Positions 18,391-26,874 of a DNA stretch of 64,000 bases are shown here, piece by piece (position 1 is the stretch's first letter; each line of letters starts with the position of its first letter). This DNA comes from Mesorhizobium sp. CA14. Its GTDB lineage: Bacteria > Pseudomonadota > Alphaproteobacteria > Rhizobiales > Rhizobiaceae. Below the pieces are notes generated by a model. It was not told the DNA's origin, ran no database searches, and saw nothing but the letters and a program-made list of their open reading frames with translations. The translations under genes and the position numbers were made by a program. Location of the stretch: positions 1-64,000 of the forward strand of contig NZ_JAIUHR010000006.1 in the NCBI RefSeq assembly GCF_020165195.1, in the 5' to 3' direction.

Positions 18391-19097
18391 TCACGCCGAT
18401 TTCAAAACATGGCTATCGTCGAAATCCGTGAGCTTCGGATACGCAATTGTAGGGGCATGTGCGAGGCTGAGGACGCGGTCGCGATAACGATCCAGCCATA
18501 TCTGGCGCTCGGCATCGCTGATGCGCGCTGGTGCGTGCACAAGGAAAGGCTCGATCACCGCGAAGCCGACAAAATAGAGTATCCCGTGGTTGATCGGAAA
18601 CAGGATCGAACCGATTGGGCCGTTCAGTCCCCGATCCGAATAGATCGGCGGCGGCCCGCCGATGGTGACGGAGCACATCGCGCGTTTTCCGGCAAAGACG
18701 CCGCGATCATACCATTTGCCGCCGCCATAGACGCGGCCACCTGACGCGAACACGCGGTCAACCCAGCCCTTGAGGATCGCCGGCAGCCCGAACCACCAGA
18801 GCGGGAACTGCAGGATCAAGGCATCGCACCAGAAGAGCTTTTCCATCTCCGCTGGATGTCCGGGGCAAACCCATCACGGGCGGCAGCATTCGCCTCCTCG
18901 GCCTGCTGGCGATAGTAGTTCGGGTCGCGTACGGTCGTGAAGTTGCGGCGATCCGACACCGGGTCGAAGCCCATTTTATAAAGGTTCGAAACGACGACTT
19001 CATGCCCGGTCGCAGACAGCGCTTGCTCAGCCGCGCGGGTCAGGGCGCCGTTGAAGCTGTTGGGCTCAGGGTGAGCATGAACGATGAAGATGCGCAT
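18391..19097 (-). pseudogene. NAD(P)H:quinone oxidoreductase (flavodoxin fold), single frameshift
   Basis: The N-terminal part, from ATG 19097, reads MRIFIVHAHPEPNSFNGALT and continues to [10 protein letters not shown]. The C-terminal part, one base out of register, resumes with [34 protein letters not shown] and ends at 18391. Restoring one base after the CAG near 18860 would give a continuous protein of about 235 residues of the NQO/YheR family. The gene is at the end of the bufferin operon, 25 bases after doxX. The frameshift may be a real recent mutation or a sequencing error, as both halves are otherwise well conserved. Confidence 0.8.
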
Positions 19098-19122
19098 CGT
19101 GCTTTGCCATATGTCGGGATGT

Positions 19123-19599
19123 TCACCTGGCGGATGCCGAAAGGTTTCGCTCAGCGACATAGTCGAGCGAGAAAATGCCGGCGCCGCGCGTCAGCACGAG
19201 GAGCAGCAACGAGGCCCACAACAGGTGTTCGGCCCAGTTCTCTGGATAGACGAAGATCTGGATGACGGAGACGACGCCGAGCAGCATCAGGGCCGCAAGG
19301 CGCGAGAATAGTCCCAAGAAGATCAAAACCGAGCCGGTGATTTCGGCCGCTGTCGCCAACGGCGCCGCGATCGATGGATCGATGAGCGGCAGGTTGTATT
19401 CATTGGCAAACAACTGCAGCGTCACTCGCCAGGACGCGAGCTTGCTCTGGGCCGATTGCCAGAAGACATGCGCCACCGCCACGCGCGCGGCGAGTTGAAC
19501 CAGCGAAAATGGAACGTGTTCGGGCAGCTTGATGACGCGTCTGTAGAGGCCGACAAGGCCGGCGGGCATGGACGAGGAATGATCTGATACTGCGGTCAT
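19123..19599 (-). CDS. DoxX-family membrane protein of the bufferin operon
   Basis: A 158-residue protein with four hydrophobic segments (including ATAAEITGSVLIFLGLF and LMLLGVVSVIQIFV) typical of DoxX/DoxD-like proteins. The start at 19599 is supported by GGAG 7 bases upstream and by a 4-base overlap with bufC. DoxX proteins regularly follow bufA-bufB-bufC and probably handle redox equivalents at the membrane during peptide maturation, but the biochemical role is not established. Confidence 0.88.
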   Translation of the reverse strand: MTAVSDHSSSMPAGLVGLYRRVIKLPEHVPFSLVQLAARVAVAHVFWQSAQSKLASWRVTLQLFANEYNLPLIDPSIAAPLATAAEITGSVLIFLGLFSRLAALMLLGVVSVIQIFVYPENWAEHLLWASLLLLVLTRGAGIFSLDYVAERNLSASAR

Positions 19600-20396
19600 G
19601 ACTGTCTCCATATGTTTGAGAGGGAATTCGCGGCGACGCGCACGTTGGTGACGAGACCGTCGCCGAACAGACGCATAAGGGCCGAGACCAAATCGAAGGC
19701 AGGGTCGAGGGCCAACGCTCGGCCGGTGGCACGCTCAAAGCCGAGACCGTGCTTCAGCGAATGCCAGAAGGCGAGGCTCGCGCGGTCGAGCAGAGCAAGT
19801 CGCACGTTATCCCCTGACCGCCACAACGCCACGCGTTCGGGGCGCCTTGTCCAGGCGCTGTTCCGGTCGACGGGTCCGTCGTGCTGATGCGCAGTCCATA
19901 TCGAAAGGATCGACCAGTGCGAAATGATCAATCGCAGCGAAGGCTGCAACAAGATATCTGGCGACGGACCGAGCTCGGTACTGTCGTATTCGGCGAGGCT
20001 GCGGGGCTGCGACGAAGGTGCATCGAGCGCCTCGGCGATGGCCCATTCGAGCCGTGCCGTTTCGGCAACGATCGGCATATCGGACAGCGTGTCGGTCGAT
20101 TTGAGGAAGCGCGGGAAGCCGGCGCCATAGCGCGCCAGCCGCGATTCCGTTGGCGGATGGCGTCGAATGAACTCGCTCGCTGCGTAGCGGAAGAAACGTT
20201 CGTCGACCAGGCGAACCGTGACCGGAAAGACCGCCATAAGCACCGCTGTCAGCGAGCCGCGGGTGTTGTTCTGGTAGATGCGCAGGCGGGCCAGCGGATC
20301 GGCCTTGCCCGCGGTCAGCAATCTCGCGGCGATCGTTGGATCCATGGCCAGCACCGAGCGCGCCATCGCGGTCTGCAGGTGCTCAAGCGGCAGCAT
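19596..20396 (-). CDS. bufC: DUF2063 protein, MNIO partner (BufC/HvfC-like)
   Basis: A 266-residue protein. The N-terminal DUF2063 domain contains RLRIYQNNTRGSLTAVLMA, FPVTVRLVDERFF and RRHPPTESRLARYGAGFPRF. The C-terminal half is a second, variable domain. DUF2063 proteins are required partners of DUF692 enzymes and are thought to present the precursor peptide. The ATG at 20396 overlaps bufB by 14 bases, showing translational coupling. The name follows the conserved bufA-bufB-bufC order here; activity is inferred. Confidence 0.9.
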   Translation of the reverse strand: MLPLEHLQTAMARSVLAMDPTIAARLLTAGKADPLARLRIYQNNTRGSLTAVLMAVFPVTVRLVDERFFRYAASEFIRRHPPTESRLARYGAGFPRFLKSTDTLSDMPIVAETARLEWAIAEALDAPSSQPRSLAEYDSTELGPSPDILLQPSLRLIISHWSILSIWTAHQHDGPVDRNSAWTRRPERVALWRSGDNVRLALLDRASLAFWHSLKHGLGFERATGRALALDPAFDLVSALMRLFGDGLVTNVRVAANSLSNIWRQS

Positions 20397-21417
20397 GGTA
20401 TGTCTCCTCGAGCGGAGGCAGCGCCAGCGAGATGGATGGTCTCGCGGCCCTGGCAGCCGCGAATGCCGCAAGGACGGGCATGCTGGTCGTCGTTTCGCCT
20501 TCGATCGAGAGGCGGATCGGCGTCGCTCGGGCTTCTGTCGTTTGCTCGCGTCGCGCGGCTTGCTTGCGGTTGAACATGATCGATGCGGTCAGCATGTCGG
20601 CCCACATCGCTTCGCCAAGCAGCACATCGAGAACGGGAACGTCGGTGTCCCACTCGATCAATGTCGGGCGCGGCCCGAGCCGGTCTATGGCATGCTGGTA
20701 GAGCGCCCAGACCACTGGCGGCACGCGCGAGCCATGGTCGTCGATCAGCACGGTATCGGTTCCGACCTGGTTGGTCGCGTGGCTGGCAAGGTGGATTTCG
20801 CCTACAGCCTCCGCGGGCAACGCGTCGATGAAAGCCTTGGCGTCATATTGCAGGTTGTGCGCGGAGACCTGGACATTGTTGACGTCGAGCAACAGGCCGC
20901 AGCCGGTCCGCGCCACGAGCGCCGCCAGGAACTCGGCCTCGTTCATCGAGGAGTCCGCGAAAGCCAGATAGGCCGACAGGTTCTCGATCAGCACACGTCG
21001 CTTCAGCGCGTTCTGAACCGTCTCGACGTTGCGGGAAACGATCGCCAGCGCCTCTTCGTCATAGCGCAACGGCAGGAGATCGTTGAGATAGGCCCCGTCG
21101 GCGATGCTCCAGGCGAGGTGCTCGGAGACCAGATCAGGCTCAAAGCGCTCGCAGACCTTGCGCAGCCTTTCCAGATGGTCGCGATCTAGGCCTTGCGCGC
21201 TGCCCAGCGATAAACCGACGCCATGCACTGACAGCGGGTAGGTCTGGCGCAGTCTTTCCAGCGCCTGGACGCCCGCGCCGTCGCCCATGTAGTTCTCTGC
21301 GTGGACCTCGAGCCAGCCTGCGGACGGGCGCCGCGTCAGCATCTCCGCGATGTGGGGCGAGCGAAGACCGATGCCCCCCGATGCGGGGATTGCAAGTGGC
21401 GAAAACATATTGGACAT
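20383..21417 (-). CDS. bufB: DUF692 multinuclear non-heme iron oxidase (BufB-like)
   Basis: A 344-residue TIM-barrel protein of the DUF692/MNIO family. The expected His, Glu, Asp and Asn metal-site motifs are all present: EVHAENYMG, SVHGVGLSLGS, VSEHLAWS, VLIENLSAY, LLLDVNNVQVSAHN, GEIHLASHA, IDDHGSRVP and LIEWDTDVP. The last 60 or so residues are an Ala/Thr-rich extension not needed for the barrel. The start at 21417 follows AGGAGG. MNIO enzymes modify cysteines of a co-encoded peptide, and in the bufferin class the product binds copper. The DUF2282 peptide gene 43 bases upstream is the obvious substrate. Confidence 0.94.
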   Translation of the reverse strand: MSNMFSPLAIPASGGIGLRSPHIAEMLTRRPSAGWLEVHAENYMGDGAGVQALERLRQTYPLSVHGVGLSLGSAQGLDRDHLERLRKVCERFEPDLVSEHLAWSIADGAYLNDLLPLRYDEEALAIVSRNVETVQNALKRRVLIENLSAYLAFADSSMNEAEFLAALVARTGCGLLLDVNNVQVSAHNLQYDAKAFIDALPAEAVGEIHLASHATNQVGTDTVLIDDHGSRVPPVVWALYQHAIDRLGPRPTLIEWDTDVPVLDVLLGEAMWADMLTASIMFNRKQAARREQTTEARATPIRLSIEGETTTSMPVLAAFAAARAARPSISLALPPLEETYHAAA

Positions 21418-21460
21418 CGGTCTCCTCCTTCTGATCTGATCGCTCGAGGTGGAAAGTCGG

Positions 21461-21730
21461 CTAGGCCTTGGGCTTGTCGCTGCCCCCGGAAATCTTCGCG
21501 CAGCTGCCGGCCGGCACGTAGAGCCAGGAGTCGGGCTGGTTGTCGGCGGTCGACGTGCCGGCGCATGAATGGGTCGCGGTCTGGCAGTCATTCTGGCCGG
21601 CCTTGACGACGCCGTAGCACTTCTCGAAGGCGAAGCCGGGCTTGGCGGCGGGGCCGCTGTATGCTGCCGTGGCGGCGAGCGAGGTGGCGGCCGCGAGGGC
21701 CGAGCCGATAAGGGTCTTGGTGTTGATCAC
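21461..21730 (-). CDS. bufA: DUF2282 bufferin precursor peptide (BufA-like)
   Basis: An 89-residue peptide with an N-terminal Sec signal or membrane segment ([19 protein letters not shown]). The mature part has four cysteines in the DUF2282 pattern: [22 protein letters not shown] and VPAGSCAKI. The start is GTG at 21730, with GGAGACAAG upstream. It heads the bufA-bufB-bufC-doxX operon. Related bufferins are ribosomally made, MNIO-modified, copper-sequestering peptides of the periplasm; that function is assumed here by family and context. Confidence 0.9.
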   Translation of the reverse strand: MINTKTLIGSALAAATSLAATAAYSGPAAKPGFAFEKCYGVVKAGQNDCQTATHSCAGTSTADNQPDSWLYVPAGSCAKISGGSDKPKA

Positions 21731-21878
21731 AGGCTTGTCTCCTGGTTGGCGTTTCGACGGAAAGACCGGCCCTGCGGCCCGTCTGCAGATCAGTTTCCAC
21801 GATCGCCATGCCGAGCTGAAATGCTGTCTCGGCATGGAATTGATACGCGGCCACTATGTTCTGGAGGGCGGCGCGAAA

Positions 21879-21907
21879 AGGCCCTCCGGCCGGGAACCGG
21901 AGGGCCT
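21879..21907 (-). terminator. Rho-independent terminator after the patatin-like gene
   Basis: A perfect 11-base stem (AGGCCCTCCGG and its complement) with a 7-base loop is followed on the minus strand by TTTT. It lies 37 bases after the stop of the gene at 21944 and upstream of bufA, so it insulates the bufferin operon. Confidence 0.8.
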
Positions 21908-21943
21908 GGCACCTGCATTCGGGAGTATGCGAAGCAGGCGCGG

Positions 21944-22840
21944 CTAGGCGGGAGGGAAGCGCCTAGATGTATTGGGTTCTGCAGTCGAAGGCCCGGTGCT
22001 CGTCGTGCTGCAAAGATCAGCGGCAAGCCAGTCTTCGGCACATTGCCGTCCCCTGTCGCGAATGTCAGTCAGCTCGCCCCAGTCGATCCAGGGCCTCAGA
22101 AGCAGCGGAGCTCCAGCTCGACAGCGGCTGTCGAAGATGCTGTGAACCGGGGCGCATCCGGTCACGCATTGGTTGGCGCCGAGGCTGCGATCCGGACACC
22201 GCGCCACGAATATCGAGGGCTTGCCGGTGACCATCACACGATGGCAGGCTCTGATCGGTTCCGCGGGCGGCAGTTGCGAGACGTCGCCGTCGCCCCAATA
22301 GAGATCGCCGTCGATCTCAATGGCCGGCGAAAGGAACGGAACAGCGGCTGCCGCCACGATCGCGTTTATCGACAACTGTTCGCCCGAGAATATCTTCACC
22401 GCATCTGTGCGGGCGTTTACGGCCGCGACGCGCAGCTTCACCGGGCAGTCGTCGTCACGGATAGTCTTGAGCTCGATCGACTGTTCCAGCATCGATCGAA
22501 GCAGGCTCGTTCTGTCGATGGCGAACATCGAAGCATGGCTGACGCGCCGCCAGAAGTTGGCGAGTGCCGTCCGCGCGCCGCGCCTTCCGCCGACGCTCAG
22601 CCCATATGCAAAGACCGCCGCCTGCATCGCTGCAAAGCCCGACGCGGTAACGCCGCTCACGCTGCAGTTCGGCTCGTCCAGCAGTCGATCGAGCACCCCC
22701 CACACGAAAGCCGCATGCGCGTCGTTTGCCAGCACGATGTCGATCGTCCGGCCCTCGACACCAAGATCCGTCCCTGACGTGATAAGATCCGTCCCTGACG
22801 TGGTCGATTGGACTGTGCTCACTGCGGACTGGGCAAGCAT
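21944..22840 (-). CDS. Patatin-like protein with a degenerate active site
   Basis: A 298-residue protein whose layout matches the patatin group found near poly-hydroxybutyrate genes: DIVLANDAHAAFVWGVLDRL, then GGRRGARTALANFWRRVS, then IEIDGDLYWGDGD. The key residues are altered. The GGGAxG oxyanion loop is LANDAHAAF, the GxSxG nucleophile elbow reads GVTASGF, and the catalytic DGG reads GDGD. It may be a pseudoenzyme or an early pseudogene. The start at 22840 has GGAG 8 bases upstream. A normal patatin lies at 29365. The first residues include a tandem duplication (TSGTDLITSGTDL). Confidence 0.75.
   Translation of the reverse strand: MLAQSAVSTVQSTTSGTDLITSGTDLGVEGRTIDIVLANDAHAAFVWGVLDRLLDEPNCSVSGVTASGFAAMQAAVFAYGLSVGGRRGARTALANFWRRVSHASMFAIDRTSLLRSMLEQSIELKTIRDDDCPVKLRVAAVNARTDAVKIFSGEQLSINAIVAAAAVPFLSPAIEIDGDLYWGDGDVSQLPPAEPIRACHRVMVTGKPSIFVARCPDRSLGANQCVTGCAPVHSIFDSRCRAGAPLLLRPWIDWGELTDIRDRGRQCAEDWLAADLCSTTSTGPSTAEPNTSRRFPPA
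22763..22804 (-). repeat. 21-base tandem duplication inside the patatin-like gene
   Basis: AAGATCCGTCCCTGACGTG plus two bases occurs twice back to back at 22763-22783 and 22784-22804, differing only at the end. It adds seven residues in frame near the N-terminus and looks recent. Confidence 0.8.
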
Positions 22841-23033
22841 GGTCTGGTCTCCGTCCCAAGGTCGCCAGCAAGGGCGATTGGAGAGAGACTGCCGCATCTT
22901 CTTGTTCAGCCGAAATGCCAAGGAGGCATGAAGTCCATAGGCAGATTGCATTGGCTGCCGGCCCTCGCGCGCGGCAATCGTCATCCCGATCAGACTGGCG
23001 CCGTTGCCGGAGCCGCGCCTGGAAGGGAGATGA

Positions 23034-23312
23034 ATGATGAGAAAACAACTTGCCTGTGTGGCTGTGCTTGCCGTTTGTCTTGGCGCGGGCCTGGCGTCCG
23101 CCGACCCGTTCAGCGACCTCGCTGCATTGCCGACCTTCTATGCAGACGCCACGATGAAGACGATGAAACCGATGGCCGGGTTCAGGACGGCCTGGTTTGC
23201 TCTGTCAAAGCATGACCGGGTCAAGATGACGAAGGCGTGCAACGACCCGGCGATGCGCAAGCCCCACGCACAATTCTGCGCCAACGTGCTTGCTTTGGGT
23301 GAAGCCAACTAA
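23034..23312 (+). CDS. Small secreted protein, KTMK/CND-motif family (copy 1)
   Basis: A 92-residue protein with a Sec signal (QLACVAVLAVCLGAGLASA). An ATG at 23037 would sit better behind the AAGGGAGA ribosome site, so the first residue is uncertain. The mature part contains MKTMKPMAGFRTAWFAL and KACNDPAMRKPHAQFCANV. The same pattern recurs in the next gene, so the two are tandem paralogues. The two cysteines flanking NDPAM and PHAQF could form a disulfide. The family is not recognised. Regulation is possibly shared with the LysR gene downstream. Confidence 0.85.
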   Translation: MMRKQLACVAVLAVCLGAGLASADPFSDLAALPTFYADATMKTMKPMAGFRTAWFALSKHDRVKMTKACNDPAMRKPHAQFCANVLALGEAN

Positions 23313-23504
23313 CGGGTGCGCCGGAAAGCATCTGCGGGATGCAGAACCGGCATAGTCTTCATACGCAGATGGCATTGGCGAGTTGGCAAGTGATTGCGGC
23401 AAAGTCCATCCCAGCAAGGAGGAAGCCAATAATTCTGAATTGCTGTCAAATGCAATCAAACGGTTGTCGATAGGACGACTACCTAACCAGAGAAGGACTT
23501 GAAA

Positions 23505-23780
23505 ATGAACCTCAAAGCTATCTGCCTCGGCGCCTTTGCCCTTTGCGTTCTCGGTGGCGTGGCCTTCGCCGGGGCCCTCGACGAGCCTTCCAACATGCAG
23601 CCCTTCTTCACCGATTCCGGCATGAAGACGATGAAGTCGAGTGCGGACTTCGAAACGGCATGGAAGACCATGCCGAAGGCCACCCAGGATGCGATGATGA
23701 AGGAATGCAACGACGCCGCCATGAGCAAGCCGCACGCGCAGTTCTGCGCCCAGCTCTTTGCTCTGGGCCATCACAGCTGA
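23505..23780 (+). CDS. Small secreted protein, KTMK/CND-motif family (copy 2)
   Basis: A 91-residue secreted protein with signal LKAICLGAFALCVLGGVAFA. Shared with copy 1 are MKTMKSSADFETAWKTM, KECNDAAMSKPHAQFCAQL and a C-terminal ALG. The start at 23505 is chosen behind AAGGAC; an in-frame TTG at 23499 is less likely. The 186-base gap between the copies suggests separate promoters. The function is unknown; a periplasmic binding or stress role would fit the neighbouring secreted cupin and DUF302 proteins. Confidence 0.85.
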   Translation: MNLKAICLGAFALCVLGGVAFAGALDEPSNMQPFFTDSGMKTMKSSADFETAWKTMPKATQDAMMKECNDAAMSKPHAQFCAQLFALGHHS

Positions 23781-23813
23781 CATCCCCCGGCGTCAGCGAC
23801 AACCGGACAGTTG

Positions 23814-23837
23814 GATGGCGGGCCTTGGCCCGCCATC
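23814..23837 (+). terminator. Hairpin after the second small secreted protein gene
   Basis: GATGGCGGGCC and its complement form a perfect 11-base stem with only TT between the arms, 34 bases after the stop. No T-run follows. It probably ends or protects the transcript of the small-protein gene. Confidence 0.55.
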
Positions 23838-23950
23838 GTCGCATGACGAAACGCTATCGACTTTATAGCCACCGCGCATTGGCGTGATCCGGTTCATTGC
23901 GGCAATCTTCGAGCCGGCAAATGCATTTGTGGAGCTGAGGGACGATACGC

Positions 23951-24865
23951 ATGGATATCCATCACATCCGCTACTTCCTGGCCGTCTGCGAGACCCGGAA
24001 TTTCACGCGCGCGGGCGAGAAGTGCAACGTCACCCAGCCGGCGCTCTCGCGCGCCATCCAGCAGCTCGAGGATGAGGTCGGCGGTCTGTTGTTCCGCCGC
24101 GAGCGGAATCTGACGCACCTCACCGACCTGGGCGCTTTGCTGCGCCCCAGATTTCAGCAGATTCTCGATGAGGTGACCGGCGTTCGCCAGGAGGCGTCGA
24201 GGTTTCTTTGCCTGGAGAATGCAAATCTCAAGGTTGGCGTGATGTGCACAATCGGTCCGCGGCGATTTACCGGCTTGCTGACGGATTTCAACCGGCGCCA
24301 GCAGGGCATTCAGCTACAGCTCGTCGAGGGGGTGCCAGCATCCCTGTCGCAGCTGCTGGAAGCGGGTGAGATCGATGTCGCCATCATGGCGTCGAGCGAC
24401 AGTTTTCCGGAAAGGTTCGATGTTACGCCCCTCTATCGCGAGCGGTTCGTGCTTGCGTTTCCCAATGGGCACCGGCTGGCCCGAAATGACAATGTCGCCA
24501 TCTCGGAGCTCGACGGCGAGAACTATCTCAGGCGCCTGAACTGCGAGTATCGCGACTATCTTGCGGGCCTTTGCAATGAACGTGGCGTGAAGCTCAGGAT
24601 CTCCTACGCCAGCGAACGCGAAGACTGGATTCAAAACATGGTCTCCGGCGGGCTGGGCATCTGCTTCATCCCGGAATTCAGCGCCGTCATCCCGGGATTG
24701 CAGATCAGGCCCGTCATAGATCCGGAGGTTTGGCGAGAGGTATGGCTTGTCGTTGTGGCCGGGCGCCGGTTCTCGCCGGCCACATCAACCTTCGTCAACA
24801 GCGTCAAGGCGCATAGCTGGCCGGAAAGCGGCATCGATCTATCGGTTAGGAAAACGGCTGCATAG
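23951..24865 (+). CDS. LysR-family transcriptional regulator (LysR-1)
   Basis: A 304-residue LysR protein. Residues 1-60 hold the helix-turn-helix (HHIRYFLAVCETRNFTRAGE, then CNVTQPALSRAIQQLEDE). An effector-binding domain follows, with the usual GGLGICFIPEF near its end. The opening is very close to those of the regulators at 27401 and 34139 (FTRA.E.CNVTQPAL.RAI), so all three belong to one subfamily. Its target is unknown; the small secreted genes upstream or the cupin gene downstream are candidates. Confidence 0.93.
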   Translation: MDIHHIRYFLAVCETRNFTRAGEKCNVTQPALSRAIQQLEDEVGGLLFRRERNLTHLTDLGALLRPRFQQILDEVTGVRQEASRFLCLENANLKVGVMCTIGPRRFTGLLTDFNRRQQGIQLQLVEGVPASLSQLLEAGEIDVAIMASSDSFPERFDVTPLYRERFVLAFPNGHRLARNDNVAISELDGENYLRRLNCEYRDYLAGLCNERGVKLRISYASEREDWIQNMVSGGLGICFIPEFSAVIPGLQIRPVIDPEVWREVWLVVVAGRRFSPATSTFVNSVKAHSWPESGIDLSVRKTAA

Positions 24866-25057
24866 CAAGTCGAAGAAAAGAACCGACGCCATGATCTATG
24901 TCGTGGCGCGGATTGCTGTGCCGGTATGATGATCCACGATAGTTTTCAGGTATCGATTTAAGAGCCAGTCAGCATTTCTCTTTCGAGGGGGCTCCGGTCA
25001 CTCTCCTTGTTATGCCCCGCTTCCCGCGATTGGGCACCGACAAAGGAGAAATACGAG

Positions 25058-25540
25058 ATGGCTACCAAGAAACTCCACCTTTCGTTCGCGCTGGGCATGC
25101 TGTCCGCGACCGCTGCACTTTCCGCGGCCCCGGCTTTCGCTGGCGACTGCCCTGCCGGCCAGGCCGCCACCACCGATATCCAGGAACATCCCAGCAAGCC
25201 GGTCGGCGTGACCGACACGGTGCTTTCCGCAATCGATCTGAGCAGCAAGGGCGAGGCCTGGAAAGGCAACATGCTGCGCCTTCGCAAGCTCGTCGTTCAG
25301 CCCGGCGGCGTCGTGCCGTGGCATGAGCACAATGTCCGCCCTGCCAACATTATCGTCGTCGAAGGCTCGATCACTGAATACGCCAGCACCTGCAAGGTCG
25401 GCATCGAGCATCCGGCCGGCGACGTGACCGCCGAGTTCGGTCAACTTGCCCACTGGTGGAAGAACAACGGCAAGGTTCCGGCCGTCCTCTATTCGGCGGA
25501 CGTCCTGCCGCCGGCGATGCACGACGATCACATGATGTAA
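25058..25540 (+). CDS. Secreted cupin-domain protein
   Basis: A 160-residue protein with a Sec signal (HLSFALGMLSATAALSA, then APAFA). The single cupin motif reads GGVVPWHEHNVRPANIIVVE, with a metal-type HxH, followed by HPAGDVTAEFGQLAHWW. AAGGAG precedes the ATG at 25058; the upstream frame lacks homology. A periplasmic cupin of this kind is likely a small-molecule or metal binding protein or a simple dioxygenase. It is followed by an MFS exporter and a secreted DUF302 protein, which suggests a shared envelope-stress response. Confidence 0.88.
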   Translation: MATKKLHLSFALGMLSATAALSAAPAFAGDCPAGQAATTDIQEHPSKPVGVTDTVLSAIDLSSKGEAWKGNMLRLRKLVVQPGGVVPWHEHNVRPANIIVVEGSITEYASTCKVGIEHPAGDVTAEFGQLAHWWKNNGKVPAVLYSADVLPPAMHDDHMM

Positions 25541-25629
25541 GCCGCTCGTCGCGGTGAAGATATCCCGGCATCAGAAACCAAAAACGCGTCCTCGGGCGAT
25601 TGCCTGAGGACGTGGCAACGGAGCCCGTC

Positions 25630-26832
25630 ATGACGACCAGTGAACATTCCGAACCGACGCGGCTTCGCATGGCGGCCGCGGATAGCTGGCGCTTCGGCCT
25701 GATCGCGCTGATCGCATTCCTGACGCTCGTCGATCTGTTCGCCACCCAAGCCATCCTGCCTTCGCTGGTGGTGAAATTCGGCGTCAGCCGCGCCACCATG
25801 GGCTTCGCCGTCAACGCCAGCACCTTCGGCATGGCAGTGGCCGGTATTGCCGTCGCTCTCTTTGGGCGCGGCATCGATCGGCGCAACGGCATCTGGATCA
25901 GCCTGGCCATCCTGGCGATCCCGACGACGCTGCTGTCGCAGACAGACAATATTGTGGTCTTCGCACTGCTGCACGTGGTGCAAGGCCTTTGCATGTCGAC
26001 TGCGTTCACGCTCACCATGGCCTATCTGGCCGAGCATTTTTCGGCGCGGCAGACGACGAGCGCGCTTGCGGCCTATGTGACGGGAAATGTTGCCAGCAAC
26101 TTTTTCGGCCGGTTGATGTCGGCGGCTGTCGCCGACACGTTCGGCATCTCCACCAACTTTCTGACCTTCGCCGCGCTTAATCTGCTCGGCGCCGCCCTTG
26201 TCTGGTTCACGTTGCAAAAGACCTCGGCAATGATGCGCGCCGACCTGGACGGCCAGCCTTCCCGCGCCGCCTGGAAAGCCCCGTTGCGGAATGTAGAGCT
26301 GCGGGCCTGTTTTGCGATCGGTTTTCTGATCCTGTTCGTCTTTATCGGCACGTTCACCTATGTGAATTTTCAGCTCGTCGCGGTGCCCCTGTCGTTGACG
26401 CCGATGGCCTTGGGCGCGGTCTATTTCGTCTTTTTGCCATCAATGCTGACCACTCCGCTCGCCGGGCGCGTGGCCTCAGGCCTTGGCCCGAGAATGGGGG
26501 TGGGCGCAACGCTTGGGCTGGCGATCATCGGTTTGCTTCTGCTGCTCTCACCCAGCCTTCCGGTCGTCCTCGCCGGGATGGCTCTGGTTGCTGTCGGCAC
26601 CTTCTTGGCTCAGGCGATCGCCACGGGACATGTCAGCCGCACCGCGTCGCGCGATCGCGCCGCTGCGAGCGGCATTTATCTCGCGTCCTACTATGCGGGC
26701 GGGCTCGCCGGCAGCTTCCTCATCGGACAGATCTACGACCGTGTCGGCTGGACCGCATGCGTGATCGTGCTGGCCGCGGTTCTCGCCAGCGCGATCGCGA
26801 TCGCGCGCGCGCTGCAAACGCCGAAGGCGTGA
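25630..26832 (+). CDS. MFS transporter
   Basis: A 400-residue protein with 12 predicted membrane helices. The start at 25630 has GGAG 6 bases upstream. The motif-A region between helices 2 and 3 is ALFGRGIDRRNGIWIS, and the late helices contain GIYLASYYAGGLAGSFLIGQ. The overall type is the YnfM/AraJ-like exporter subgroup. It follows the cupin gene by 90 bases and precedes DUF302 by 42, so co-transcription is likely. The substrate is unknown. Confidence 0.92.
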   Translation: MTTSEHSEPTRLRMAAADSWRFGLIALIAFLTLVDLFATQAILPSLVVKFGVSRATMGFAVNASTFGMAVAGIAVALFGRGIDRRNGIWISLAILAIPTTLLSQTDNIVVFALLHVVQGLCMSTAFTLTMAYLAEHFSARQTTSALAAYVTGNVASNFFGRLMSAAVADTFGISTNFLTFAALNLLGAALVWFTLQKTSAMMRADLDGQPSRAAWKAPLRNVELRACFAIGFLILFVFIGTFTYVNFQLVAVPLSLTPMALGAVYFVFLPSMLTTPLAGRVASGLGPRMGVGATLGLAIIGLLLLLSPSLPVVLAGMALVAVGTFLAQAIATGHVSRTASRDRAAASGIYLASYYAGGLAGSFLIGQIYDRVGWTACVIVLAAVLASAIAIARALQTPKA

Positions 26833-26874
26833 GACCTGAAATCGAAACTTAGCTATCCAACGAAGGAGACCGAC

